Assembly (NCBI GenBank): GCA_023398575.1
Contig: JAEWSC010000035.1
Span: 55,231 to 119,230 of the forward strand
From: Bacillota bacterium
Lineage (GTDB): Bacteria; Bacillota; Clostridia; Christensenellales; Aristaeellaceae
Direction: 5' to 3'
Length of the DNA stretch: 64,000 nucleotides
Position numbers and translations under genes: made by a program. Below the pieces are notes generated by a model. The model did no database searches, was not told the DNA's origin, and was given only the letters and a program-made list of their open reading frames with translations. How positions within the stretch are numbered: position 1 is the stretch's first letter; every line of letters starts with the position of its first letter. Shown here one piece after another: positions 43,712 to 52,210 of the stretch.

Positions 43712-46700
43712 TAGGCGTACACGTTTGGGCGGAGGATGTGCAGATTCCCACCTATTTACCGGGCCAGCCGGATAAAAATCCGATCTTTTTGGAGAAACGG
43801 GTATACCAGGGCAGCAGCGGTAAGGTGTATCCCCACAGCGTCATTGACAGTGTGGCGGATGAAAAAGTGTTAAAGACCTACCGTGCCGTATACCTGGAGA
43901 ATGAATATGTGAAGGTAACGATACTGCCGGAATTGGGTGGGCGCATACAGCGCGCCACCGACAAAACCAACGGCTATGATTTTGTGTACTACAACCAGGT
44001 CATCAAGCCAGCGCTGGTGGGCCTTGCCGGCCCTTGGATTTCTGGGGGCATTGAGTTTAACTGGCCCCAACACCACAGGCCTAGCACTTTTGACCCCGTT
44101 TCTTTTAAAATGGAAGAAAACGCGGACGGCAGTTGTTCAGTGATCGTTAGTGAAATAGAAAACATGTTCCGCACCAAGGGCATGACTCGCTTTACATTGT
44201 ATCCAGGAAAGTCGTACATTGAGTTGACTACGCAGCTTTACAACCGGACAGATGCTCCTCAAACGTTTCTATGGTGGGCGAATCCGGCGGTTGCTGTGAA
44301 TGACGATACTCAATCCATCTTCCCGCCGGATGTACACGCGGTGATGGATCACGGCAAGCGGGATGTATCGGCCTTTCCCATTGCCAAGGGTGTTTACTAT
44401 AAGGTGGATTATGCACCAGGTACGGATATCTCAAGATACAAGAATATCCCTGTGCCCACCTCCTACATGGCGTTCCATTCGGATTATGACTTTGTAGGCA
44501 ATTACGATTATGGCCGGGAGGCTGGGCTATTGCATGTGGCGAATCACCATATCTCTCCCGGTAAAAAGCAATGGACCTGGGGCAATGGAGCCTTTGGCCG
44601 CGCCTGGGACAGGAACCTGACGGATGAGGACGGACCTTACATTGAACTGATGACCGGCTGCTTTACCGACAATCAGCCGGATTTCAGCTGGCTGATGCCT
44701 TATGAAGAAAAGAGCTTTACCCAGTACTTTATGCCCTACAAGGGTGTAGGCGTTGTTAAGAACGCCACCAGGGATGCCGCTGCGCGTCTGGAATGGGCTG
44801 ATGGCAAAGGCAGTCTAGCGGTATATGCTACCGGTATCTATGAAAATGCAATAATGAAGGTAATGTGTGGAGAGCAGACGGTTTTTGAAAAGAACGTTTC
44901 ACTCTCGCCTGCTAAAGCCTATTTTGATTCCTTTGTTGCGGAGAACGATTCGTTGCATCTCGTGGTTTATGCCCAAACAGGACGTCTGCTTGTTGCTTGC
45001 GATATACGGCACCAAGCCGAAGAGCCGCTGCCCAGCCCTGCGGAGGCGATTCCGCCTGCGATAGAGGTAAAGACCAATGAAGAGCTTTTCTTGTACGGGC
45101 AGCACATCGAGCAATACCGCCATGCGACCTGGGACGCGTCGGAATACTATCTTGAAGGTTTACGCCGTGATCCCACCGATGCCCGCATGAACAATGCCTA
45201 CGGCAAGCTGCTTATAAGGCGTGGCCTGATTGAAGAGAGTGTTGCGTATTTTCAGGCCAGCGTTGCCAAGATTACCGTGAAGAATCCCAACCCCTATGAC
45301 GGCGAGCCGTATTTCAATCTGGGAACTGCGCTGGTCATATTGGGAAAATGGGAGGAGGCATATGATGCCTTCTATAAATCCACCTGGAACGCAGCCTGGC
45401 AAAGTGCGGGATATTACCGCGTGGCAGCCATCGATTTGAAACGGAGAGAAGATGCATTGGCGCTTACGCATTTGCAAAAGGCGCTGATTAAAAACGGTCA
45501 TCATATGAAAGCCCGAAACGCCATGGCGGCAGCTCTGCGCAGGCTTGGACGCATGCAGGAGGCGGCTAAGGCGGCGGAGGAATCGCTTAAAATCGATCCC
45601 ATGGACCTGATCGCCATGCGGGAGCATGCACTGGCCAAAGGTCAAAATGGCGATGTCTGGCTTGCTGTCCCCGGCATCAATCACAACACGGCGATCGAGC
45701 TGGCGCTGGAATACAAGGAATGGGGAATGACAGAGGACGCGGCGGAAATTTTGAAGACCCACGCTGCGCAAAGTGAGAATACCTCCCGGGTATATCCCAT
45801 GATCTATTATCATCTGGCTGCTTTGGAGGATAACGGTAATTGGCTCGCCTTGGCAGAGGAGGCTTTACCCGATTACTGTTTCCCGCACCGGTTGGAGGAC
45901 AGGCAGGTCTTGGAAGCAGCGGTTTGCAAAGGTACGCTCTGCTCAAAAGCGCTGTATTACCTGGGCAACTTCTGGTATGACCGGCTGCAGGCGGAGAAAG
46001 CTATATCCTGCTGGGAAGCATCCATACGTCAAAAAGCTGATTTTGCTACGCCCCACCGCAACCTATCGCTGGCCTATTTCAACAAGCGGGCCATGTATGG
46101 CGAGGCTCTTGCCCAAATGGAAATAGCCTTCTCGCTAAATCCCGAGGATGCCAGGGTGTTTATGGAGCTGGACCAATTGCGCAAGAAGCTGCATGTACCC
46201 GCCAAAGAAAGGCTGGTACACATGAATGGTCACTTCCAACTGGTTCTAGCACGGGATGACCAGTATTTGGAATACTGCACAGTCTTGAATTCCCTAGGAG
46301 CGTATGAAAAGGCATTGGATATGCTGCTTGCCCGGCGCTTCCACCCCTGGGAAGGCGGGGAAGGCAAGGTGCCGGCTCAATGGCGCATTGCCATGACCCA
46401 GCTGGCAAGGAAAGAAATGCAAAATGGCGATTATCAGGCGGCAATTGCAAGACTGCAAACGGCGGCAGGGGAATTTCCTGAAAGCTTTGGCGAAGGCAAG
46501 CTTACCGGCACCCAGGAGAATGATATTTATTACTTGCTGGGTGAGGCCAATGCGGAAGCGGGAAACGAACAAACCGCAATGGCAGCGTTTTTGCGTGCGG
46601 CTTCCGGCCTTTCGGAGCCAGTGGGGATGATGTACTATAACGATCAGCCTCCGGAGATGATTTTCTATCAGGGTCTTGCTCGTCTTAGGTTGGATGACAG

Positions 46701-46980
46701 TGAGGGGGCCATGCTGCGTTTTGACAAGCTGATTGCCTATGGAGAAAAGCATTTTGAAGATCAGGTGAAGATCGAGTACTTTGCTGTTTCCCTGCCTGAT
46801 TTGCAGATATTTGAGGAAGACCTTCAAAAGAAGAACAAGGCTCACTGCCTGTTCATGATGGCACTGGGATATGCAGGAAAAGGAGATAACGAGATGGCAA
46901 GCGGGTACTTGAAAAAGCTTTATGACCTTGCACCAGAGCATCAAGGGGCGAAGATGCATCTTTCAGCCTTGCCTGCTTGA
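43708..46980 (+). CDS. DUF5107 domain and TPR-repeat protein
   Basis: Protein of 1090 residues. The N-terminal ~350 residues match the DUF5107 type: mutarotase-like fold with LENEYVKVTILPELGGRIQRA, GPWISGGIEFNWPQHHRP, and WANPAV. The rest, from about residue 470, is a string of TPR helices (YFNLGTALVILGKWEEAYDAFYKS, YYLGNFWYDRLQAEKAISCWEAS, YYLLGEANAEAGNEQTAMAAFLRA). No signal peptide. Its start overlaps the mutarotase-like gene. Proteins of this type sit in sugar-use loci but no reaction is established to my knowledge; a carbohydrate-handling or scaffold role is inferred. Confidence 0.8.
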   Translation: MIGVHVWAEDVQIPTYLPGQPDKNPIFLEKRVYQGSSGKVYPHSVIDSVADEKVLKTYRAVYLENEYVKVTILPELGGRIQRATDKTNGYDFVYYNQVIKPALVGLAGPWISGGIEFNWPQHHRPSTFDPVSFKMEENADGSCSVIVSEIENMFRTKGMTRFTLYPGKSYIELTTQLYNRTDAPQTFLWWANPAVAVNDDTQSIFPPDVHAVMDHGKRDVSAFPIAKGVYYKVDYAPGTDISRYKNIPVPTSYMAFHSDYDFVGNYDYGREAGLLHVANHHISPGKKQWTWGNGAFGRAWDRNLTDEDGPYIELMTGCFTDNQPDFSWLMPYEEKSFTQYFMPYKGVGVVKNATRDAAARLEWADGKGSLAVYATGIYENAIMKVMCGEQTVFEKNVSLSPAKAYFDSFVAENDSLHLVVYAQTGRLLVACDIRHQAEEPLPSPAEAIPPAIEVKTNEELFLYGQHIEQYRHATWDASEYYLEGLRRDPTDARMNNAYGKLLIRRGLIEESVAYFQASVAKITVKNPNPYDGEPYFNLGTALVILGKWEEAYDAFYKSTWNAAWQSAGYYRVAAIDLKRREDALALTHLQKALIKNGHHMKARNAMAAALRRLGRMQEAAKAAEESLKIDPMDLIAMREHALAKGQNGDVWLAVPGINHNTAIELALEYKEWGMTEDAAEILKTHAAQSENTSRVYPMIYYHLAALEDNGNWLALAEEALPDYCFPHRLEDRQVLEAAVCKGTLCSKALYYLGNFWYDRLQAEKAISCWEASIRQKADFATPHRNLSLAYFNKRAMYGEALAQMEIAFSLNPEDARVFMELDQLRKKLHVPAKERLVHMNGHFQLVLARDDQYLEYCTVLNSLGAYEKALDMLLARRFHPWEGGEGKVPAQWRIAMTQLARKEMQNGDYQAAIARLQTAAGEFPESFGEGKLTGTQENDIYYLLGEANAEAGNEQTAMAAFLRAASGLSEPVGMMYYNDQPPEMIFYQGLARLRLDDSEGAMLRFDKLIAYGEKHFEDQVKIEYFAVSLPDLQIFEEDLQKKNKAHCLFMMALGYAGKGDNEMASGYLKKLYDLAPEHQGAKMHLSALPA

Positions 46981-47001
46981 TATTGTCAGAATTGAACAGT
47001 T

Positions 47002-47039
47002 GCCCTGTCAATTGATCTTTGAATATCGATTGACAGGGC
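47002..47039 (+). terminator. Terminator hairpin after the alpha-galactoside operon
   Basis: GCCCTGTCAATTGAT (47002-47016) pairs with ATCGATTGACAGGGC (47025-47039), one G-U pair, eight-base loop. There is little T run, but the long stem right after the last gene fits operon termination. The next 330 bases to 47371 show no gene or recognised element. Confidence 0.7.
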
Positions 47040-47371
47040 ATTCATGTGTTCTCCATTTTATGATCCAGGCATGTGGTTTTCATAATGGATTCTTTTTGTG
47101 AAGATCGACGTGTTACTGAAAAATCCGGGCATTAGCATAATGCGCTACTTGCATGTACTTTGGTGAGTGTACATTCTTCGTGAGAGTAATATTAGAAATT
47201 TGCCCATAGTTCTGATGTTTCAATGGAGAATAGGCCAATGGTATGGATAATCAACCATCGTATCTGGATCATGTACACACAAATATATCTGGTAAAAGAT
47301 AGATACACAGGCTACGGTCTGACTACTCTCCCCTGACTGATATAGTCGGACGGGCAGATCAGCATACATAT

Positions 47372-47605
47372 TTGCAAGAGTGCATGCCGATGGCCATAGA
47401 GCGCATTTCCCATATGGCCAGGGAATTGAAAGGTGAAGTCTCTGGGGAGCACGGTATCGATTATGTCAAGCGGCCATATATTAAAAAGGCTAATGACCTG
47501 GCGCTGCTTAAGTTGATGCAAGCCGTAAAGGCGGCCCTTGATCCAGATCACATTTTAACCCCCACAAGGTGTACGATTTTTAATGGGGGAACTACTTCGC
47601 AATAA
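47372..47605 (+). pseudogene. Remnant of a GlcD-type FAD-linked oxidase (C-terminal part)
   Basis: A 77-codon frame that reads as the C-terminal end of a glycolate/D-lactate dehydrogenase: ELKGEVSGEHGIDYVKRPY followed by KLMQAVKAALDPDHILTP, the family's SGEHGIG and ALDPxxILNPGK signatures. A full enzyme has about 450 residues; the FAD-binding part is missing and the upstream sequence gives no matching frame. It faces the end of the MurQ operon. D-lactate is the by-product of MurQ, so the lost enzyme may once have belonged to that pathway (inference). Confidence 0.8.
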
Positions 47606-47625
47606 AATAGAATCATCGCCGTATT

Positions 47626-48558
47626 TTAAGTACTGGCGAATATTCCTTCTTTTATGGCAGCTTGATGCGCCATGGCGGCGGCCCCGGCAGCCGCGCCCTG
47701 TAGCGGAGCTATGATGGACAGTTTCGGGTAGCGCAGGGTGATTCTCGCCGCCGTGCTTTGCCGGATCAGATCATAACCCGTCAGAATGCCGCCCGCAAGC
47801 GCCAACAACCCAGCTTGCAGGGTCAGCTTTTCGATGACAGGATAAGCCAAATCTGCAAGTCCTGCCGCTGCCTTTTCCGCAATATCCTGGGCCGCGGGGT
47901 CCTTCTGTTCCAGCGCTGTTTTCAAAAGGGGGGCCAGAGCGGCGATTTTTGATTTGTCGGTATCGGGGGAATAGACAAAGCGTATTAAGCCGCCCATATC
48001 TTTAAGGTTAAGCGCATCAAAGGCCATGGTATATAGGAGTGTATCAGGCCCTCTTCCATCCTGGGCCCTTGCTGCGGCCATCAGTATATCGCGTCCGATG
48101 GCGTAGCCGCTGCCCTCGTCGCCGATGAGATGCCCCCAACCGCCGCAGCGGGCAGATTCACCCCGGCTGTTTTTGCCTATACATACGGAGCCGGTGCCGG
48201 ATACCAGCACGGCGCCCTCCGGGCCGACGGCGCCATGCAACATGATTTCATGGTCGCCCGCAATATGCAGCTTTCCCGGATAGCCCTGCTCCCGCAGGGC
48301 GTTTGTCAAAAGCGAAACGACGGCCGGATTGCTGACCCCGGCGCAGCCAAGCTGCAAAAAAGCGCAGCCGTGAAGGCCGCCCGGCATTTTGGCCATATAT
48401 TCAAGGGCGTCCCGGACAGTTGCAAGGACCTGATCCTTTGTATTGCCGTTGGGATTTAGGGGCCCAAAGTTATTCTGCCCCAGCAATTGACCCTGCATAT
48501 CCACGCACACCACGGCGGTTTTGGTGCCGCCGCCGTCCCAGCCTGCCGCGTATTGCAT
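47626..48558 (-). CDS. MurK-like N-acetylmuramate/N-acetylglucosamine kinase (BadF/BcrA family)
   Basis: Kinase of 310 residues in the actin-like ATPase superfamily. It has the phosphate-1 motif DGGGTKT (residues 8-14), a GTGSVCIGK phosphate-2 loop near 117, and GGWGHLIGDEGSGYAIG near 130, the pattern of GlcNAc kinases. The Clostridium acetobutylicum MurK, which phosphorylates both MurNAc and GlcNAc, belongs to this family. Here the gene is last in an operon with nagZ and murQ, so making MurNAc-6-phosphate for MurQ is the likely job. AAGGAGAG precedes the ATG. Confidence 0.8.
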   Translation of the reverse strand: MQYAAGWDGGGTKTAVVCVDMQGQLLGQNNFGPLNPNGNTKDQVLATVRDALEYMAKMPGGLHGCAFLQLGCAGVSNPAVVSLLTNALREQGYPGKLHIAGDHEIMLHGAVGPEGAVLVSGTGSVCIGKNSRGESARCGGWGHLIGDEGSGYAIGRDILMAAARAQDGRGPDTLLYTMAFDALNLKDMGGLIRFVYSPDTDKSKIAALAPLLKTALEQKDPAAQDIAEKAAAGLADLAYPVIEKLTLQAGLLALAGGILTGYDLIRQSTAARITLRYPKLSIIAPLQGAAAGAAAMAHQAAIKEGIFAST

Positions 48559-48571
48559 GACAATTCTCTCC

Positions 48572-50116
48572 TTACAATTTCACCGGCAGCCTGCCGCCGG
48601 CCGGGATTCTGCCTGACAAGACGCGGGCCGCAGTCGCAAGGCTTAGGGCGTCGCAGCCGTACACGGCGAGGGCAGATACATGAGATGGAAGGCCCTGCAA
48701 GTCATAGGGGTTGCGCAACGCTACGCAAACCATGGGCTTTCCTGTTTGGGCAAGCTTATGCAAAAGCTGCATTTGCCCTTTATGCAGGTGTGCGTTTATC
48801 GTGCCCAGCACAATGCTGCTGTGTCCCGCCACGCTTTCCAATACAGCATGCATCTCCGTCTCGTTAGGGTCTGGGGAGGTGCTGATACCCTGTCCGCCCA
48901 ATGCCCCTGCCAAATATGTCGGGAAGGTGAGGGAGGCATTCATCGGGTCTGACGCGTTGTTTGCCCGATAGGGCGGGCAAACGACAAATAGAGGGCGATC
49001 TCCCAGCGGAAACACGCCTGCCTCGGGAGGTTTAACCCAGGTGGCCGCTTCTTCCGCCATGCGCTGGGCTATAGTTGTGTGGGCAGCGAAACTGGCAACC
49101 GTGAAAGAGGGCGCGGGTTGGGGCTGGATTTTTTGTTTATAGGCAAGGATTTTGCAAACCGACGCTTCCATTTCCATCAGGTTCAGCCGCCCATTGGCCA
49201 GTGCATCCCGCATGCACGACGCAGCTTCGCCGGCCAATGCCGCGCTGTGGGATACAAAGATCACATCCACCCCGGCCTGTGCTGCGTAAAGGCAGCCGGA
49301 TACTGTGCCGTAATGGCCGGCGATCGCGCCCATCATCATGCAGTCGCTCAGCACAAGGCCGGAAAAGCCCAGCCGCTCTTTCAGCAGGCCGGTGATGATT
49401 TGCCGGGACATGGTCGCCGGAACATGCTCCGCTTCCAATTTTGGATACAGGATATGGGAGGCCATGATGGCTGGCACGCCTGCCACGATGGCCGCCTGGA
49501 AAGGAAGGAGCTCCGCATCAAAAAGCGCCCCCAATGTTTTATCCACACAGGGCAGGCCGATATGCGAATCTACCGCCGTGTCCCCGTGCCCGGGAAAGTG
49601 CTTTGCCACGCACAGGACCCCGGCATCCGTAAACCCCCGTATCATTTGCGCTCCGTAGGCACCAACAACATCCGGCGTGCCGCCGAAGCTGCGCACGCCA
49701 ATGACCGGATTATTTGGATTGGTGTTGATATCCATCACGGGGGCTAAATTCATGGTGACGCCAAGGGCCATGAGTTCTGCGCCCGTCATCAGCCCCACCT
49801 GGTACGCGTTGTCCGGATCCCCGGTGGCAGCGATGGCCATGGCAGAAGGGAAGACGGCCGCGCCTTCCGGCAGGCGGGTAACGGGGCCGCCCTCCTGGTC
49901 GATGGCGATAAAAGCGGGATAACCCGTGGATTCCATTACCAGCGTTTGTATCTCCGCACAAAGGCGGTGCAATTGTTCCAGACCTCTAATGTTATGGCCG
50001 AACAATATCACATTGCCAATTTTGTTTTCCCGTACTGTTTGGATAAAATCCACGTCCAGCTGTGTGCCGGGGAAGCCGGTGCAAAGCCGCTGCCCCACTA
50101 GGTGTCGGATGTCCAT
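48572..50116 (-). CDS. nagZ: Beta-N-acetylglucosaminidase, GH3
   Basis: Protein of 514 residues of family GH3. It shows IDQEGGPVTRL near residue 73, KHFPGHGDTAVDSH near residues 168-182, which carries the NagZ His/Asp acid-base loop, and VLSDCMMMGA near 260 with the nucleophile Asp. A C-terminal alpha/beta domain follows as in Bacillus NagZ. There is no signal peptide, so it works in the cytosol, unlike the secreted Bacillus enzyme. It releases GlcNAc from GlcNAc-MurNAc fragments. It lies 21 bases after murQ in the operon. Confidence 0.92.
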   Translation of the reverse strand: MDIRHLVGQRLCTGFPGTQLDVDFIQTVRENKIGNVILFGHNIRGLEQLHRLCAEIQTLVMESTGYPAFIAIDQEGGPVTRLPEGAAVFPSAMAIAATGDPDNAYQVGLMTGAELMALGVTMNLAPVMDINTNPNNPVIGVRSFGGTPDVVGAYGAQMIRGFTDAGVLCVAKHFPGHGDTAVDSHIGLPCVDKTLGALFDAELLPFQAAIVAGVPAIMASHILYPKLEAEHVPATMSRQIITGLLKERLGFSGLVLSDCMMMGAIAGHYGTVSGCLYAAQAGVDVIFVSHSAALAGEAASCMRDALANGRLNLMEMEASVCKILAYKQKIQPQPAPSFTVASFAAHTTIAQRMAEEAATWVKPPEAGVFPLGDRPLFVVCPPYRANNASDPMNASLTFPTYLAGALGGQGISTSPDPNETEMHAVLESVAGHSSIVLGTINAHLHKGQMQLLHKLAQTGKPMVCVALRNPYDLQGLPSHVSALAVYGCDALSLATAARVLSGRIPAGGRLPVKL

Positions 50117-50137
50117 CCCGCAATCCCACCTTCTAGG

Positions 50138-51046
50138 TCATTCCTTGACCAGCTGTGTGACCGCCTTACGCACAAAGCCGCTTTGATTATTCAGCGCAGC
50201 CAAGGCAGTTGGATAGTCTGCCTTAGATAATGACATGACGATCGCGGCCTTGGTGTTTCCTTGGGCTTTTTGTAAAAGCTGCTCCGCCTCGGACCGTTCC
50301 GAAAGCTCCAGGGCGTTTTTGACAATGCGTACCGACCGGTCGCTGAGCTTTCGGTTGCTGGGCTTCATATCCACCATCAGATTCTTGTATACCTTGCCCA
50401 GTTGCACCATGCTCAGGGTAGAGAGCATGTTCAGTACCATTTTGGTGGCGGTGCCGGCTTTTAAGCGGGTAGAGCCGGAAAGAATCTCGGGGCCGGTAGG
50501 CAGCGCGATGGCCAAGTCAGCTTGGGCTGAAATGACGGCGTTTTCATTGCAGGTCAGGGAGATGGTATACGTCCCTTTTTCCCGGGCGTACTGCAAAGCG
50601 CCAACGCAATAAGGCGCGTATCCGCTGGAGCTGATGGCCACCAGCACATCCTTGTCGCTAAGCGCAATTTTGTTCATATCCTCCCGGCCCAAATCCGGCG
50701 AGTCCTCCGCGCCTTCAATCGAAAAGCGCAGGGCCCTGTCTCCACCGGCAATTACGCCTATCACTAGATTAGGATCTATGCCGAAGGTAGGTGGGCATTC
50801 CGAAGCGTCCAGCACGCCAAGACGTCCGCTGGTGCCGGCGCCGGCATACACCAGGCGGCCGCCCGTCTTCATGCGGGAAGAGATGATTTCAACGGCTTTG
50901 GCAACGGCGGGCAGAGCTGACGTGACCGCCATGGCGGCCTGGGTATCGATGGCGTTCATCAGCATGGCGGCCTGAAGTGGTGTCATCTCGTCCAGACGCA
51001 GGCTCTGCTGATTCACTTGTTCGGTGGAAAGCTCCTCAAAATTCAT
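50138..51046 (-). CDS. murQ: N-acetylmuramic acid 6-phosphate etherase
   Basis: Cytosolic SIS-domain enzyme of 302 residues that splits MurNAc-6-phosphate into GlcNAc-6-phosphate and D-lactate. The signature YAGAGTSGRLGVLDASECPPTFG-type region lies near residues 55-80, and AISSSGYAPY and GSTRLKAGTATKM follow, all as in MurQ. The length is normal. The ATG at 51046 is preferred over the in-frame GTG at 51055 and has GGGTGG upstream. It is second in the operon, after the RpiR-type regulator. Confidence 0.95.
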   Translation of the reverse strand: MNFEELSTEQVNQQSLRLDEMTPLQAAMLMNAIDTQAAMAVTSALPAVAKAVEIISSRMKTGGRLVYAGAGTSGRLGVLDASECPPTFGIDPNLVIGVIAGGDRALRFSIEGAEDSPDLGREDMNKIALSDKDVLVAISSSGYAPYCVGALQYAREKGTYTISLTCNENAVISAQADLAIALPTGPEILSGSTRLKAGTATKMVLNMLSTLSMVQLGKVYKNLMVDMKPSNRKLSDRSVRIVKNALELSERSEAEQLLQKAQGNTKAAIVMSLSKADYPTALAALNNQSGFVRKAVTQLVKE

Positions 51047-51089
51047 ACATGCCACCCTTTTTGACCGTTGCGGCCGGTATTTCGACAGA

Positions 51090-51947
51090 CTATTTATTCT
51101 TTTTATAGCTAGCAGCCATAAGCGAGCGGTCCAGAACGGTTTTTGCTTCGTTATATTCTAGGGATGTCACAGCGGAAAACAGCAGGTCGACAATGTGCAG
51201 CATGGCTATGCGGGACGATGTCGCGCCTGTTCGTACGGCTGCCTCAGGGGTTGCCACATGCAAATTGATGTCGCAGCGCTCCGACAGCGTATTCGGGGCG
51301 TATTTCGTTACGGATATGGCAGTGGCGCCCCCCTGTTTGGCGACCTGCATCGTGGCCAGGGTATCGGTGGTCTCACCGGAATAGGAAAAGAAGACGGCCA
51401 CATCGCCTTCCTGAAGGCTGGATGCGGATACCACCTGTACATGGGGGTCTAGGGTCGTCAGAGACATTTTGTTGATACGTAGAAATTTATGCTGCGCGTC
51501 CATCGCAACCAGCGCCGATATACCCATACCGTAAAAATCCACCCGCCGGGCGGTGTGTATGGCCTGCACGGCCTTGTCCAGCTGCTCGTAGCTGAGTACC
51601 TGCATGGTGCTTTCCAGACCGCTAATGTTGCGCCTGGTCATGTCCTCCATAATGTGGTACAAGTCGCTGCCCGCTTGAACATCCGTATACTTTAGGGTTA
51701 GGGGGTTCTCTTTCTTTACAGCTAGACTGGCTGACAGCGCCAGCAGGAAATCTTTGAAGCCTTTATACCCCGCAAGCTTGCACAGACGGACAACGGTGGT
51801 TTGGCTGGTATGGCATGCCCGTGCCACCTCCTGGATAGGGGTACTGGCCAGCTGTAGGCGGTTGTTTAGAAAATAGGTGGCCACTCGCTGCTCCGCAGGT
51901 GAAAATGTATCCATTAACTCCTGCAGCTTTAGTATGCAGTCAGTCAT
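51090..51947 (-). CDS. RpiR-family transcriptional regulator, MurR-like
   Basis: Regulator of 285 residues: N-terminal helix-turn-helix (1-77, FSPAEQRVATYFL, CHTSQTTVVRLCKLAGYKGFKDF) and a C-terminal SIS domain (YGMGISALVAMDAQHKF, FFSYSGETTDTL) that binds phosphosugars. By neighbourhood the ligand is probably MurNAc-6-phosphate, and the targets its own operon and the divergent NamZ operon. ATG 51947 is chosen because GGAGGA lies just upstream and the chain then starts at the normal family N-terminus; the frame extends 37 codons further without support. Confidence 0.88.
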   Translation of the reverse strand: MTDCILKLQELMDTFSPAEQRVATYFLNNRLQLASTPIQEVARACHTSQTTVVRLCKLAGYKGFKDFLLALSASLAVKKENPLTLKYTDVQAGSDLYHIMEDMTRRNISGLESTMQVLSYEQLDKAVQAIHTARRVDFYGMGISALVAMDAQHKFLRINKMSLTTLDPHVQVVSASSLQEGDVAVFFSYSGETTDTLATMQVAKQGGATAISVTKYAPNTLSERCDINLHVATPEAAVRTGATSSRIAMLHIVDLLFSAVTSLEYNEAKTVLDRSLMAASYKKNK

Positions 51948-52046
51948 GCAAATCCTCCAGGTTGCGCTAGACAGCGCTTTTGATGCCACTTCATTGTGAC
52001 TTGTTTCGGATTGCAAAATCAATAATCCTTTTCCGGTAATAATATC

Positions 52047-52074
52047 ATTGTACCACATGAAATGGAATACGCAA
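52047..52074 (-). promoter_or_regulatory. Candidate promoter of the murR-murQ-nagZ operon
   Basis: On the minus strand the -35 box is TTGCGT (52074-52069) and the -10 box TACAAT (52052-52047), with a 16-base spacer. It lies about 95 bases ahead of the regulator start. Confidence 0.55.
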
Positions 52075-52075
52075 T

Positions 52076-52114
52076 AAATTACATAAAAAATTTTTTAAAT
52101 AAAAAAAATTACAT
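52076..52114. promoter_or_regulatory. Paired AAATTACAT repeats between divergent promoters
   Basis: AAATTACAT occurs at 52076-52084 and 52106-52114, 30 bases apart, separated by an A/T tract. The repeats lie between the -35 boxes of the two divergent promoters, a good place for an operator of the adjacent RpiR-type regulator, or for AT-rich UP elements. Confidence 0.4.
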
Positions 52115-52142
52115 TTACTTTTTTGCAATAGACTGCTACAAT
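52114..52142 (+). promoter_or_regulatory. Candidate promoter of the NamZ operon
   Basis: TTTACT (52114-52119), 17-base spacer, TACAAT (52137-52142), about 70 bases before the NamZ start. Confidence 0.5.
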
Positions 52143-52210
52143 AGATTCAAATCAATCCACCTTACATACAAAAGGCGGAGGCACATCTCACAGGAAAGGA
52201 GATTGCCTGA

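Noticed and set aside
45160..46959. Several minus-strand frames of 70-220 codons under the TPR gene
   Set aside because: Compositional shadows of the repeat-rich TPR coding sequence, with no start context or motifs.
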